Origin: Bowdeniella nasicola
GTDB lineage: Bacteria > Actinomycetota > Actinomycetes > Actinomycetales > Actinomycetaceae
NCBI GenBank assembly: GCA_030537895.1
Contig: JAUNVA010000021.1
Span: forward strand, 1 to 33,251
Direction of reading: 5' to 3'
DNA: 33,251 nt
Shown: positions 17,881-26,593 of the stretch, piece after piece
Layout: the number at the start of each line of letters is the position of its first letter
How positions within the stretch are numbered: the stretch's first letter is position 1
Program-made: the position numbers and the translations under genes
Notes under the pieces: generated by a model
Databases searched by the model: none
Seen by the model: only the letters and a program-made list of their open reading frames with translations
Told to the model about the DNA's origin: nothing

Positions 17881-19077
17881 TCACCGGCTGCGACGGTAGC
17901 GCTCCCCGCGAACCTCGACGCGGCCCGCGAGCTGCAGGTAGCCGAGCGCCGAACGGACCTCGCCCACCGACAGCCCCGACACGTCGGCCAGGGTCACGAG
18001 CTCCGCACTGCCCGAGGCCGGCAGGGCGTCGTAGACCCGCGCCTGCAGCGGATCCAGGCCATCGAGCACACCGCGCCGGTGCGAGTGTTTCGACGCATCC
18101 ACCTGCCCAATCGCGCTGGCCAACTCAGCGATCTCCGCCGCATCGGTGACGAGCGTCGCGAACCCGCTACGCACCGCCTCGTGGCAGCCCGCACTCATCT
18201 GTTCGGTGACGGGCCCGGGGACCGCGCCGACTCCCCGCCCCAATTCGGCGGCCCGCCGGGCCGTGTGTAGCGCGCCGGAGCGCAACGCCGCCTGGACGAC
18301 GACGGTCGCCGCCCCGAGCGCAGCGATCAGGCGGTTGCGCTGCAAGAAACGAAACCGGGCGGGCTGACGGCCCGGCGGATGCTCACTCAGGATCATCCCC
18401 TCGGCCTCGATCGCGTGCAGCAGTTCGGTATTGCCGGCGGGATAGAGGCGATCCGGGCCGCCGGCCAACACCGCCACTGTCCTACCCGCGGCGGCGAGGG
18501 CCCCGCGGTGCGCGGCGGCGTCGATGCCGTAGGCACCGCCCGAGACGACCGTGTAGCCCATCGTGGCGAGCTGGCCTGATGCCGTCGTCGCGAAATCGAG
18601 CCCATAGCCGGTTGCGGCCCGCGCCCCGACCATCGCGATCATCCCGGTCCCGCTGCCACCGGCTGTGGGGCTCTCAACGCTCCCCGGCCCGACGTTGGGG
18701 GCGCCCCGTTCGGGAACGGGGCCGAGTGCCGCACCACCCCGGCCCCACAGCGCTAGCGGTGCGGCGGGTCCGAGGTCATTGAGTCCCTCGGGCCACGCGT
18801 CGTCCTCCGGGGTGAGCACGAAGCCGCCGTAGGCGAGGTGGCGGTCAACAAGGCGCTCAATCGAGGTCGTAGCCAGGCGCGGGGCGAGACGATCCAGCGC
18901 GTCCCGATAGGGGCCGGGCGCGCCCCGATCGACCCAGGACGCGACGCGATCTAGCGCTCCGATCGGCCCGTAGGTCGCGATCAGGGTGTGAGCGACAGGC
19001 AGGGTCGACTCCGCGATCGCGGACCACATCGCGTAGGCGAGACGTTCGGGGTGCTCTCCGCTATGCCACGCCACCAT
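17881..19077 (-). CDS. dprA: DNA-processing protein DprA
   Basis: DprA binds incoming single-stranded DNA and loads RecA during transformation; it is kept even in species not known to be competent. The 398-residue protein has an N-terminal helical domain, the Rossmann-like core (GARAATGYGLDFA, VSGGAYGIDAAAHRGAL, AVLAGGPDRLYP, FRFLQRNRLIAALG) and a C-terminal winged-helix domain (about 335-395, LVTLADVSGLSVGEVRSALG). The start ATG (19075-19077) has GGGAG six bases upstream and lies within the 3' end of comM, overlapping by 17 bases. The comM-dprA order is conserved. Between about 140 and 165 there is a Gly/Pro-rich variable stretch. Confidence 0.95.
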   Translation of the reverse strand: MVAWHSGEHPERLAYAMWSAIAESTLPVAHTLIATYGPIGALDRVASWVDRGAPGPYRDALDRLAPRLATTSIERLVDRHLAYGGFVLTPEDDAWPEGLNDLGPAAPLALWGRGGAALGPVPERGAPNVGPGSVESPTAGGSGTGMIAMVGARAATGYGLDFATTASGQLATMGYTVVSGGAYGIDAAAHRGALAAAGRTVAVLAGGPDRLYPAGNTELLHAIEAEGMILSEHPPGRQPARFRFLQRNRLIAALGAATVVVQAALRSGALHTARRAAELGRGVGAVPGPVTEQMSAGCHEAVRSGFATLVTDAAEIAELASAIGQVDASKHSHRRGVLDGLDPLQARVYDALPASGSAELVTLADVSGLSVGEVRSALGYLQLAGRVEVRGERYRRSR

Positions 19078-20674
19078 GATGATCTCCCGTCCGTAGATGA
19101 AGGGCCGCACCGAGGTCAGCGGCGTCCGGAGCGGACTTACCGGCCAGATCGGCGATGGTGAGGGTGAGTCGCAAGATGCGGTCCGCGCCCCGCAGGGTGA
19201 GGGCCCCAAGCGCGAGCTGGCGGTCGAGCATTGCGTGCACGCGGGGCGGGATCGACGAGTCGGGACCGCGCAGCACTCGCCCGGGCACTTCGGCGTTGGT
19301 CGACCACGGATAGTTTGCCCAGCGGCGCGCGGCACGCTCGCGCGCTGCGTGCACCCGCACGGCCACCTGGGCGCTCGACTCCGCGTGCGGGTCGAGCCGG
19401 GTCGAGGTCACCGGACCGACCGTGGTGCGGATATCGACGCGGTCCAGGAGCGGCCCGGAGAGTACCTGAAGGTAGCGCCGCTTCGCGTGCGGCGTGCACG
19501 TGCAGCGCTCTCCCTTGCCGTATCCGTAGCCGCACGGACACGGATTCGCGGCAAGCACGAGCTGGAAGCGCGCCGGGTAGGTGGTCGCGGTGCGCGCGCG
19601 GTGCAGCGTGATCGTCCCGTGCTCAAGGGGCTGGCGCAGCGCCTGCAGAGTCGAGCTCGGAAACTCCGGAGCCTCATCGAGAAAGAGCACCCCGAGGTGG
19701 GCACGTGAGATCGCGCCGGGCCTCGCGATGGCCGAGCCGCCTCCGACAAGGGCAACACGCGACGCCGTGTGATGGGGTGCGACGAACGGCGGCGTGTGAT
19801 CCAGGCGCCCGGTGAACTCCCCCAGGACCGAGCGTACGGTCGCCACCTGGAGTGCGTCCTCGGTGCTGAGCGGTGGCAGGATCCCGGGAAGGCGCGAGGC
19901 GAGCATCGTCTTGCCCGTGCCGGGCGGCCCGATCAGGAGCGCGTGATGCCCTCCTGCAGCCGCGACTTCCAAGGCGTATTTGGCTTCCTGTTGACCGCTC
20001 ACGTCGGACCAGTCCCCCAGGCCATCGCGGGGCGCTGACTGGCTCAGCGACGGAGCGCTGTGGGCCGCATCGCACTGGGGGCGGGTCGATGGGTGCGTGC
20101 CACGTGCACCGTGCACTTCGGGCCCGCCCGCGCCGGACCCGCGCGCCTCGGCACAGACGTGAAAACCGAGGTCGGCCAAAAGCTCGGCGAGATGACCGTA
20201 GGCGCGCACCGTCGCGCCGGTCACGAGTTCGGCTTCGGCCCGGTTGGCGCGCGGCACAACGACGTCGGGGTATCCGGCAGCGACGGCGGCCCGGACCGCG
20301 GGCAGCACCCCGCGCACCGGGAGGATCTCGCCGTCGAGCCCGAGCTCGCCTAGGTGCACCCTGGTGGCGACAGTGCCGCGGCTCGGCTCCGGTGCCGCCG
20401 CGGTGAGCACCGCGACGGCGATTGCCAGGTCGAACGCGGAGCCGGTCTTCGGTAGGGAGGCGGGCTGCAGGTTCACAGTGATCCGCTGGGGTGGCAGGGT
20501 CAAGCCGCATGATTCGACGGCGGCGCGCACCCGGTCACGCGATTCGTTCAGCGCCGTGTCCGGCAGCCCGACGAGGGTGAACCGCGGGATGTGCGCCGAC
20601 AGGTGCGCCTCCACGTGCACGAGATGGCCCGTAATCCCGGTGAGCGCCACCGACGCCGTGCGGGCGAGCTTCAC
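19061..20674 (-). CDS. comM: ComM/YifB family AAA+ ATPase (Mg-chelatase-like)
   Basis: ComM is a DnaB-like hexameric helicase that aids branch migration during homologous recombination in transformation. The 537-residue protein has an N-terminal Lon-type fold (about 1-170, with FTLVGLPDTALNESRDRVRAA), an AAA+ domain with Walker A GPPGTGKT (249-256) and Walker B VLFLDEAPEF, a cysteine cluster CPCGYGYGKGERCTC likely to bind zinc, and a C-terminal sensor domain. Between the two domains (about 175-225) sits a Ser/Gly/Pro-rich insertion with little conservation. The start GTG (20672-20674) overlaps the yraN stop as GTGA. Confidence 0.95.
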   Translation of the reverse strand: MKLARTASVALTGITGHLVHVEAHLSAHIPRFTLVGLPDTALNESRDRVRAAVESCGLTLPPQRITVNLQPASLPKTGSAFDLAIAVAVLTAAAPEPSRGTVATRVHLGELGLDGEILPVRGVLPAVRAAVAAGYPDVVVPRANRAEAELVTGATVRAYGHLAELLADLGFHVCAEARGSGAGGPEVHGARGTHPSTRPQCDAAHSAPSLSQSAPRDGLGDWSDVSGQQEAKYALEVAAAGGHHALLIGPPGTGKTMLASRLPGILPPLSTEDALQVATVRSVLGEFTGRLDHTPPFVAPHHTASRVALVGGGSAIARPGAISRAHLGVLFLDEAPEFPSSTLQALRQPLEHGTITLHRARTATTYPARFQLVLAANPCPCGYGYGKGERCTCTPHAKRRYLQVLSGPLLDRVDIRTTVGPVTSTRLDPHAESSAQVAVRVHAARERAARRWANYPWSTNAEVPGRVLRGPDSSIPPRVHAMLDRQLALGALTLRGADRILRLTLTIADLAGKSAPDAADLGAALHLRTGDHHGGVA

Positions 20675-21051
20675 TGGTCGATCCCGGTCAGATGCGTGAG
20701 CTCGGGGCGCCCGGTGGCGAGGTCGATGGCGATCACGTCCAGCCGGACTCCCCGCCCCGCGCCGTGCTCGGCTCGCCAGCGTCCTGCGAGCGTCCGCATC
20801 CTGGCGAGCTTGCGTGGCGTGATGGCTTCCAGGGCGTGCCCAAAGGCGCGGCCCGTTCGGGTCTTCACTTCGATCAGGCAGACCGTGCCATCCGGGTCGC
20901 TCGCGACGATGTCGACCTCCCCGTCTCGGCATCTCCAGTTGCGTTCCAGGATGCGAAAACCGCGCCTCTCAAGGTAGGTGACGGCCGTGTCCTCGCCGTA
21001 GCGCCCAACGACCTGGTTGCGCCGCGGGCCGGACTGTGGTGTGGACTCCAT
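20671..21051 (-). CDS. yraN: YraN family endonuclease-like protein (UPF0102)
   Basis: A 126-residue UPF0102/YraN protein with a restriction-endonuclease-like fold, role unproven. The core motifs are visible: GRYGEDTAVTYLERRGFRIL, the acidic pair in GEVDIVA and the IEVKTR catalytic-like strand. The family commonly travels with comM and dprA. The start ATG (21049-21051) has GGGAG upstream; the frame is open further upstream but the conserved domain begins here. Its stop overlaps the comM start as GTGA. Confidence 0.93.
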   Translation of the reverse strand: MESTPQSGPRRNQVVGRYGEDTAVTYLERRGFRILERNWRCRDGEVDIVASDPDGTVCLIEVKTRTGRAFGHALEAITPRKLARMRTLAGRWRAEHGAGRGVRLDVIAIDLATGRPELTHLTGIDQ

Positions 21052-21185
21052 GGGCTCTCCCTCCACCCCCAGGAAACCGGGGATGGGAGAGCAGACCGCA
21101 GCGGCGCCGGCGCGCCTGTGCATCGCGAGGCATAACGCGAACCGTGTGCAAAGCTCTCAGCGGGAGAGGACGCCGCGTGGGGAGA

Positions 21186-21220
21186 GTGGGATCCGATCTC
21201 GCACCACGCGAGAGGCCCAC
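21186..21220 (-). terminator. Two-part hairpin after the DUF2469 gene
   Basis: An outer 5-bp stem (GTGGG 21186-21190 with CCCAC 21216-21220) encloses an inner 6-bp stem (TCTCGC 21197-21202 with GCGAGA 21208-21213) with a 5-base loop. It lies just downstream of the DUF2469 stop. No T-run follows, so termination is plausible but not certain. Confidence 0.4.
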
Positions 21221-21225
21221 CCCGA

Positions 21226-21525
21226 TTACAGGGTCATGTCGGGCTTGGTGAGCTCTTCGATGTTGACGTCCTTGAAGGTCACGATCGAGACCTTGGAGAC
21301 AAACCGGGCGGCCCGGTAGACGTCCCACACCCAGGCGTCGGTGAGGGTCAGTTCAAAGAACACCTCGCCTCCGGCGGAGCGGGGACGTAGCTCCACCTCG
21401 TTGGCGAGGTAGAAGCGCCGCTCGGTTTCCACGACGTAGCTGAACAGGGAGACGACGTCTCGGTACTCGCGGTAGAGATCGAGTTCGAGGTCGGTCTCGT
21501 AGTTTTCCAAGTCCTCAGCGCTCAC
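21226..21525 (-). CDS. DUF2469 family protein
   Basis: A 99-residue actinobacteria-restricted protein of unknown function (M. tuberculosis Rv2901c family). It begins MSAEDLENYETDLELDLYRE and ends KDVNIEELTKPDM, with a strongly acidic N-terminus. There is no recognisable catalytic motif. It lies between yraN and rnhB as in mycobacteria, which supports the identification. The start is GTG 21523-21525; a -10-like CATGAT ends six bases upstream, so it may be expressed leaderless. Confidence 0.9.
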   Translation of the reverse strand: MSAEDLENYETDLELDLYREYRDVVSLFSYVVETERRFYLANEVELRPRSAGGEVFFELTLTDAWVWDVYRAARFVSKVSIVTFKDVNIEELTKPDMTL

Positions 21526-21531
21526 CGCTCT

Positions 21532-21537
21532 ATCATG
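21532..21537 (-). promoter_or_regulatory. Candidate -10 element for the DUF2469 gene
   Basis: Minus-strand CATGAT, one mismatch from TATGAT, is separated by six bases from the GTG start. No clear -35 box is visible at 16-18 bases upstream. Confidence 0.35.
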
Positions 21538-21610
21538 CCCACTTTCGCGACCGCGCCGCGGCTCAACCGCTCACGTTTCGCCCGTGGGAAAACTGCGGCG
21601 TTGCTCGCTC

Positions 21611-22276
21611 CTACCCGAGCAGCTTCCAGCTGCGTCGGTGCCACACGCCCGGCCCGAGGCGCGCAATAGCGTCCCGATGCGCCGCCGACCCATAGCCCTT
21701 GTGCTCCGCAAACCCGTAGCCCGGGTCCACCACCTCACTCATGAGGCGGTCGCGCTCTACTTTCGCGAGGATCGAGGCAGCGGCCACGACGGCGCAGTCG
21801 CGGTCCGCTTTCACGCGCGTCGTCACCTTGAGGGCGTCGACATCGTCCTGCTCGGTCAGCAGGTCGGCGGGTCGAGTGAGCCAGTTGTGGGAGCCGTCGA
21901 GCAGCACAGTGCACTCCGGCAGCTCCACACCACTTCCCGCAAGGGCCTGCCTCATCGCGCGCACGGCCGCGAGGCGGAGAGCCGCGATGATGCCCACCTC
22001 GTCGATCTCGGCGGGGCTCGCATGCCCGACGGCGTGGGCGCGTGCCCAGGCGCGGACGGGCTCAACGAGCGCGGAGCGGCGAGTAGGGGTCAGGAGTTTC
22101 GAATCGGTGAGGCCTGCGGGAGCGGGGCCGACGGCGTCGTCGATGATCGCCGCCCCCACACTCACGGGGCCGGCAAGGGCGCCGCGCCCCACCTCATCAA
22201 GACCGATGACGGCGCGTGCGGTGCGCAGCAGGTTGAGCTCGACGTCCCGGGTGGCGTCGCTAGGGCGCGGGCACAT
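21611..22276 (-). CDS. rnhB: Ribonuclease HII
   Basis: RNase HII removes ribonucleotides from DNA and RNA primers. The 221-residue protein has the catalytic Asp and Glu in VIGLDEVGRGALAGPV, the Asp in VLLDGSHNWL, the later VKADRDCAVVAAASILAKV with its Asp, and the C-terminal YGFAEHKGYGSAAHRDAI signature. The start is ATG 22274-22276, inside the lepB end (17-base overlap), the only suitable start before the domain. The lepB-rnhB pairing is common in actinobacteria. Confidence 0.96.
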   Translation of the reverse strand: MCPRPSDATRDVELNLLRTARAVIGLDEVGRGALAGPVSVGAAIIDDAVGPAPAGLTDSKLLTPTRRSALVEPVRAWARAHAVGHASPAEIDEVGIIAALRLAAVRAMRQALAGSGVELPECTVLLDGSHNWLTRPADLLTEQDDVDALKVTTRVKADRDCAVVAAASILAKVERDRLMSEVVDPGYGFAEHKGYGSAAHRDAIARLGPGVWHRRSWKLLG

Positions 22277-23030
22277 GGGAGAAGTACTCGTCCCCGCCCG
22301 CCAGCGATCCCCATCGCTCGTAGGGCCAGATCACGACGAACGCGCGGCCGACGACGTCGTCCATCGGAACAAACCCGCCGCCGGGCTCGCCAATGTGGGC
22401 ACGGGCGTCAAGGGAGGAGGAGCGATTGTCTCCCATGAGCCACACGTGTCCCGGCGGGACGACGACGTCAAAGTCAATGAGGGAGGGTTCGACGTCCGGC
22501 TTGAGGTACGGCTCAGGCACCGGGACGCCGTTGATCTCGATGGCTCCGTCATCAGAACAGCACGAGACCCGGTCTCCCGGTAGGCCGATGACGCGCTTGA
22601 TGAGGTGCTCGCCGGCGTCCACCGGCAGGATTCCCAGCGCGATGAGGGTGTCCCGACCAAGACGACGCAGCGCCGAGGGTTGCTCCATCCGTTCGGGTAG
22701 CCACCCACCGGGATCCTTGAAGACGACGATGTCTCCTCGGTTGATGTCCTCGGCCGAAATGGTCTTGTTGACGAGGATGCGGTCATTGATCGCGAGGGTG
22801 TCGTCCATCGATTCACTCGGGATGTAGAAGGACTGCACGAGGAACGTTTTGACGATGAAGGACAGGAAGAGGGCGATGATGACGACGACGACGAGTTCCT
22901 TCAGCCACCCACCGAAACCCTGGGGTTCGGTGGGCCGTGGGCGCAGATGTCGGGGCGGGAAACTCGGAGGGAGATCGTCACCCGGCGTCGGCGTGATGGA
23001 ACGGCGCCTCACCAGGGGCTCGTCTGCCAT
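22260..23030 (-). CDS. lepB: Signal peptidase I
   Basis: LepB cleaves signal peptides from Sec- and Tat-exported proteins. The 256-residue protein has a proline-rich cytoplasmic N-terminus, one membrane segment (about 45-64), catalytic Ser74 in YIPSESMDDT and the general base Lys145 in HLIKRVIGLPGD, followed by the MGDNRSSSLDAR box. It fits the usual rplS-lepB-rnhB order. The ATG (23028-23030) has GGAAGG upstream. The promoter probably lies after the rplS terminator. Confidence 0.96.
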   Translation of the reverse strand: MADEPLVRRRSITPTPGDDLPPSFPPRHLRPRPTEPQGFGGWLKELVVVVIIALFLSFIVKTFLVQSFYIPSESMDDTLAINDRILVNKTISAEDINRGDIVVFKDPGGWLPERMEQPSALRRLGRDTLIALGILPVDAGEHLIKRVIGLPGDRVSCCSDDGAIEINGVPVPEPYLKPDVEPSLIDFDVVVPPGHVWLMGDNRSSSLDARAHIGEPGGGFVPMDDVVGRAFVVIWPYERWGSLAGGDEYFSHVPAP

Positions 23031-23120
23031 GCATCCTTCCTCAATGCCGAGTGCTGTCGGGCTCGCGGCGAGATTCGGCTTCTCATCGGCCGCGTTTTCG
23101 ATGGTGCCGCAGAATATGGG

Positions 23121-23147
23121 CCTGCCCGGCGCGACGCGCCGGGCAGG
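23121..23147 (-). terminator. Hairpin terminator after rplS
   Basis: An 11-bp perfect stem (CCTGCCCGGCG with CGCCGGGCAGG) and a 5-base loop lie 21 bases after the rplS stop. The minus strand then reads CCCATATTCT, a short T-containing stretch. Among the strongest terminator candidates in the window. Confidence 0.75.
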
Positions 23148-23168
23148 TCAGGAGTGTGGGGTGCTGGT

Positions 23169-23510
23169 CTACCGCTTTTCGCGGACCTTCGCAGCCTTGC
23201 CGTGACGGTCACGCAGGTAGTAGAGCTTCGCACGACGCACGGCGCCGCGACTCACGACCTCGATCTGGTCGATCGTCGGAGCGTGCAGGGGGAAGGTCCG
23301 CTCCACCCCCACGCCGAAGCTGACCTTGCGCACGGTGAAGGTCTCACGCACGCCGCCACCCTGGCGGGCCAAAACGATGCCCTGGAACACCTGGATACGG
23401 GACCGGCTGCCTTCGACAACCTTCACGTGCACCTTCACGGTGTCTCCGGCTCGGAAGTCGGGGATGTCATCCCGCATGGACTTCGCGTCGATTGCGTCCA
23501 ACGTCTGCAT
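23169..23510 (-). CDS. rplS: 50S ribosomal protein L19
   Basis: L19 lies at the 30S-50S interface. The 113-residue length equals that of M. tuberculosis L19. Diagnostic motifs: [53 protein letters not shown], and [22 protein letters not shown] at the C-terminus. The start is ATG 23508-23510, with an AGAGAAG run upstream. It is separated from trmD by 135 bases, which hold a GC-rich GGCGGC/GCCGCC hairpin (23556-23570). Confidence 0.97.
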   Translation of the reverse strand: MQTLDAIDAKSMRDDIPDFRAGDTVKVHVKVVEGSRSRIQVFQGIVLARQGGGVRETFTVRKVSFGVGVERTFPLHAPTIDQIEVVSRGAVRRAKLYYLRDRHGKAAKVREKR

Positions 23511-23645
23511 GTTCTTCTCTTTCCGCTCGCGCCACAGGTCGCCAGCGCACATCGGGGCGGCGGGGCCGCCTTATGGGTATGTGGTGTGCTCGCGTGAGAT
23601 CGCATCTCCCCCATGGCAGAGGTGCGTCGCAGGCACATGACCGGA

Positions 23646-24980
23646 TCAGTCTGCCATATCGGGCCGCAGGCGCGCCAACTTAGTGAATGTGATGATCACA
23701 TCGTCTTGGGGTTCTCCCCCAACATCGAAGGTGCGCGAGCCCGTGACGCGCAGCCCGCAGGCACGATAGAAGCGGGTGGCCCGCACGTTCGAGCGGTTTG
23801 TCCCAAGCCACACGGCGGCGACGCGAGGAGTGAAGGCGGCGATGTCGGTGAGAACCCGGCGCATGAGGGCGCGGGCCAGTCCGGTCGCACGATAGTCCCG
23901 CTCAACATAAAACTTGGAAATCTCCGCGACCCGCCCCTTCGGCAGGTGGTGGCGCACGTCTCGCACACCGACCTCCTCCTCGGGGCGCAGCCCCAGGATC
24001 GCGAGACTGTAGCCGACGGGACGTCCGTCGGCTTCGGCCAACCAGATGGGCCGTGTGTCATCGGCGAGCGCGGAGCGGAAGACGGCAACGCTGAGGTTGT
24101 TCTCAATGAAATCGCGGATCGCCGCGTGGCCGAGTTCGGGCGGGCACGCGTCGGGGAAGGTCCGGGCCGCGAGATCAGCGAGGGCTTGCGCATCGGTGCT
24201 CAGCGCCCGTCGCAGGGTGAGACGTTCGACCCGCTCGGGGCGCACCACCCAGCCGGCGTCGGCAAGAGTGACCCGATCCTCCATCGTCAGGGGCGCCTCA
24301 CGCAGCAGGTCGGGACGACGCTCGGCCGTGCGCGTGAGGGCCGCAGCGCGTCGCCAGGCGCGGATGGCGCCGTGATCGCCACCGAGGAGCACCGGCGGGA
24401 TGTCGCGGCCACGCCAGGAGGTGGGCCGCGTATAGACCGGGTATTCGAGGAGGCGATCGGTCCCGTGTGACTCTTCGATCAGCGAGTCCGGATTCCCGAG
24501 CACGCCGGGCACGAGGCGCCCAATCGTCTCGATGGCGACGAGCGCCGCGACCTCCCCGCCATTGAGCACGTAGTCACCGATGGAGAACTCGGTCACGCGC
24601 ACCCGCTCGCCGTAGTGCTCGGCGACGCGCGCATCGATCCCCTCGTAGCGTCCGCAGGCGAATACCAGATGGTTCTCACCGGCGAGGCGCTGAGCGAGGT
24701 CCTGGGTAAGGGGAGCACCCGAGGGGGTGGGAACGAGGAGGTGGGCGGCGCCGTCGGCGAGGAGGGGGTCGAGCGCTTTGCCCCACACGTCGGGACGCAT
24801 CACCATGCCGGCTCCTCCCCCGGCTGGCGTGTCGTCGACGGTGCGGTGTCGGTCGGTGGCATGCTCGCGCAGGTCGTGCACGCGAATGTCGAGGAGCTCG
24901 GATTCGCGGGCCTTCCCGATGAGGGAGAGGTCGAGTGGGGCGAAATAGTCGGGGAAGATCGTGACGATATCGATCCGCAT
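23646..24980 (-). CDS. trmD: TrmD tRNA (guanine-37-N1)-methyltransferase fused to a GNAT acetyltransferase domain
   Basis: TrmD methylates G37 in tRNAs reading CNN codons and prevents +1 frameshifting. The 444-residue product is much longer than a usual TrmD (about 230-270). Residues 1-233 are a complete Trm[13 protein letters not shown], the PAGGGAGMV loop, knot motifs CGRYEGID (109-116) and [13 protein letters not shown] (131-143), and the C-terminal [20 protein letters not shown]. Residues about 251-436 form a GNAT domain: [20 protein letters not shown], the [19 protein letters not shown] acetyl-CoA loop, and [13 protein letters not shown]. The frame is open throughout with no internal start needed. 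ATG 24978-24980 lies four bases after the rimM stop. Confidence 0.93.
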   Translation of the reverse strand: MRIDIVTIFPDYFAPLDLSLIGKARESELLDIRVHDLREHATDRHRTVDDTPAGGGAGMVMRPDVWGKALDPLLADGAAHLLVPTPSGAPLTQDLAQRLAGENHLVFACGRYEGIDARVAEHYGERVRVTEFSIGDYVLNGGEVAALVAIETIGRLVPGVLGNPDSLIEESHGTDRLLEYPVYTRPTSWRGRDIPPVLLGGDHGAIRAWRRAAALTRTAERRPDLLREAPLTMEDRVTLADAGWVVRPERVERLTLRRALSTDAQALADLAARTFPDACPPELGHAAIRDFIENNLSVAVFRSALADDTRPIWLAEADGRPVGYSLAILGLRPEEEVGVRDVRHHLPKGRVAEISKFYVERDYRATGLARALMRRVLTDIAAFTPRVAAVWLGTNRSNVRATRFYRACGLRVTGSRTFDVGGEPQDDVIITFTKLARLRPDMAD

Positions 24981-24984
24981 GGCG

Positions 24985-25488
24985 CTAGGCTTCCTCGGCT
25001 TCCTCAGGGTTGAACAGCCCGCCCGGCGGGTCGACGACGACGCCGTCCTCGCTCACCTCCGGCACGATCTGTTCGACGAAGGGCACGAGCACCTCCCCGT
25101 CGGGAGCGACGACGACGATGACGTCCTGGGCGGGCAGGGCGAGCACGTCCCGCACGGTGCCAAGTGCCTCACCCGTCACGCTCGTGACCGGCAGACCGAT
25201 GAGCTCGTGGTAGAAGAACTCCTCGCCGTCCTCGGCTTCGTCCTCAGTCTCGATGAAGAGTTCGGTGTCACGCAGCGCCTCGGCGGCGCTCCGGTCGGCG
25301 CTCTCCTCGAAACGGACGGTAACCGAGGCGCCCGAGCGGCGCACGTCCGCGATGGTGAGGGTGCCGTCCTCGGTCAGGAGGCGGGCGCCGGGGGTGAACC
25401 GGCCCTCGGGGTCGTCGGTGCGGACTTTGAGGCGGACGTGGCCCTTCAGGCCCACGGCGGAGGCGACGGTGGCGACGAGGAGACGCAC
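24985..25488 (-). CDS. rimM: 16S rRNA processing protein RimM
   Basis: RimM helps 30S maturation with S19. The 167-residue protein has the N-terminal RimM domain ([34 protein letters not shown]) and a C-terminal PRC barrel ([42 protein letters not shown]). A highly acidic linker separates the two ([11 protein letters not shown]). The start GTG (25486-25488) has AAAGG seven bases upstream. It lies in the usual khpA-rimM-trmD order. Confidence 0.96.
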   Translation of the reverse strand: MRLLVATVASAVGLKGHVRLKVRTDDPEGRFTPGARLLTEDGTLTIADVRRSGASVTVRFEESADRSAAEALRDTELFIETEDEAEDGEEFFYHELIGLPVTSVTGEALGTVRDVLALPAQDVIVVVAPDGEVLVPFVEQIVPEVSEDGVVVDPPGGLFNPEEAEEA

Positions 25489-25659
25489 GGCGGACCTTTC
25501 TCTTTCGCGACGCTGAGCGGCGTTGGGCGGGCAGTCGCCAGCGACGCGAGGCGGGGTGGTGAACTCAGCGGCAGCGGACTCTCATCCGCCGCCAGTTGGG
25601 TGTCAGCGAGTCAGGCACCGTCACCGGGGCGCAGCGGGGCGACAGTGCCAGGATATGCC

Positions 25660-25690
25660 GCACCCGGCCCACCGTGGGTGAGCCGGGTGC
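25660..25690 (-). terminator. Long hairpin after khpA
   Basis: A perfect 9-bp arm pair (GCACCCGGC, 25660-25668; GCCGGGTGC, 25682-25690) surrounds an inner CCAC/GTGG-type stem. It lies 8 bases after the khpA stop and before a 200-base gap to rimM, so it likely ends or attenuates the rpsP-khpA transcript. No T-run. Confidence 0.65.
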
Positions 25691-25698
25691 GGGTGCGA

Positions 25699-25935
25699 TT
25701 AGCGGCGGTCGGTGTCGACGACGTCGATCCGGACGGATTCCTTTGCCAGCGAACCAATGACGGCGCGCAGAGCCTTGGCGGTCCGGCCGGAGCGACCGAT
25801 CACGCGACCGAGGTCTTCCGGATTCACGCGAACTTCGAGGAGTTCACCGCGACGCTGACGCCGGGTGGAGATATCCACGTCATCCGGGTGATCGACGATG
25901 CCTCGAACCAGGTGGTCCAGTGCGTCAGCCAGCAT
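25699..25935 (-). CDS. khpA: KH-domain RNA-binding protein KhpA
   Basis: A 78-residue single-KH protein of the KhpA family, usually encoded between rpsP and rimM; it binds RNA together with KhpB and, in some Gram-positive bacteria, affects cell length. The GxxG loop is visible in GRVIGRSGRTAKALRAVIG. The start is ATG 25933-25935. Two possible ends of rpsP lie 2 or 9 bases upstream, depending on the frame discussed under rpsP. Confidence 0.94.
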   Translation of the reverse strand: MLADALDHLVRGIVDHPDDVDISTRRQRRGELLEVRVNPEDLGRVIGRSGRTAKALRAVIGSLAKESVRIDVVDTDRR

Positions 25936-25944
25936 GACTATTCG

Positions 25945-26367
25945 CTAGCCTCGGCGTCGGCTTCCGCCTCGGCCGGGGCCTCGTCCGGCCTTCTTCGCGG
26001 CGGCGTCGGCCTTGCGCTTCTCGGCCTCGTCCTCGGCGGCCTTGATCGCGGCGCGGGCGGCCTCTTCGGCGTCGCCCTCGGCGGTGCGCAGGGTGGGCGT
26101 GACGTCCTTCTCGCCCTTGAACTTCTGCCAGTCGCCGGTCAGCTCCAGGATCTTGCGGACCTGGTCGGTCGGCTGGGCGCCCACCGAGAGCCAGTACTGG
26201 ACGCGCTCCGAGTCGATCTCGACGAAGGAGGGCTCGCGGGTCGGGTGGTACTTGCCGATTTCCTCGATGGAACGGCCGTCGCGCTTCTTACGCGAGTCCA
26301 TCACGACGACGCGGTAGAACGGCGCATGGATCTTGCCCATGCGCTTCAAACGAATCTTCACTGCCAC
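25945..26367 (-). CDS. rpsP: 30S ribosomal protein S16, tail possibly frameshifted
   Basis: S16 is an early 30S assembly protein. The 140-residue reading begins [20 protein letters not shown], with [18 protein letters not shown] and [17 protein letters not shown]. It continues into an Ala/Lys/Glu-rich actinobacterial tail. The last 13 residues ([13 protein letters not shown]) break this pattern and use CGA and GGA codons that are rare elsewhere in the window. Deleting one base near 25985-25988 restores [16 protein letters not shown], ending in a TAG at 25938-25940. The core fold ends long before, so function is probably unaffected. Start GTG 26365-26367; AGGAG is 12 bases upstream. Confidence 0.9.
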   Translation of the reverse strand: MAVKIRLKRMGKIHAPFYRVVVMDSRKKRDGRSIEEIGKYHPTREPSFVEIDSERVQYWLSVGAQPTDQVRKILELTGDWQKFKGEKDVTPTLRTAEGDAEEAARAAIKAAEDEAEKRKADAAAKKAGRGPGRGGSRRRG

Positions 26368-26593
26368 GGGTGTGGTCAACTCCTGATCATGATCGGGGTG
26401 GGCACATACCGGCTCCTGGTGGGTGTCAGGCCCGGGAGGCGCCCTGGACACGATCACGCGCAGTGAGAGGGGCCACGCGGATCGGCTACAGCAGCTCATT
26501 GTGCCACGACAGGGCGGGGTGCGGCTAGCTCGCTGGAACGCCCGATGCGGTGAATCGCGCCATAGTGGCACCGGTCCGCATCGTCCGGGTCTC

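Noticed and set aside
23556..23570. GGCGGC/GCCGCC hairpin between trmD and rplS as a terminator
   Set aside because: Only a 6-bp stem with a 3-base loop, 75 bases beyond trmD and close to the rplS start; I could not tell terminator from leader structure, so it is mentioned under rplS only.
24961..26466. A 501-codon plus-strand open frame across rimM, khpA and rpsP
   Set aside because: It runs antisense to four well-recognised genes and across their intergenic gaps, has no family motifs, and is explained by G/C-rich third positions.
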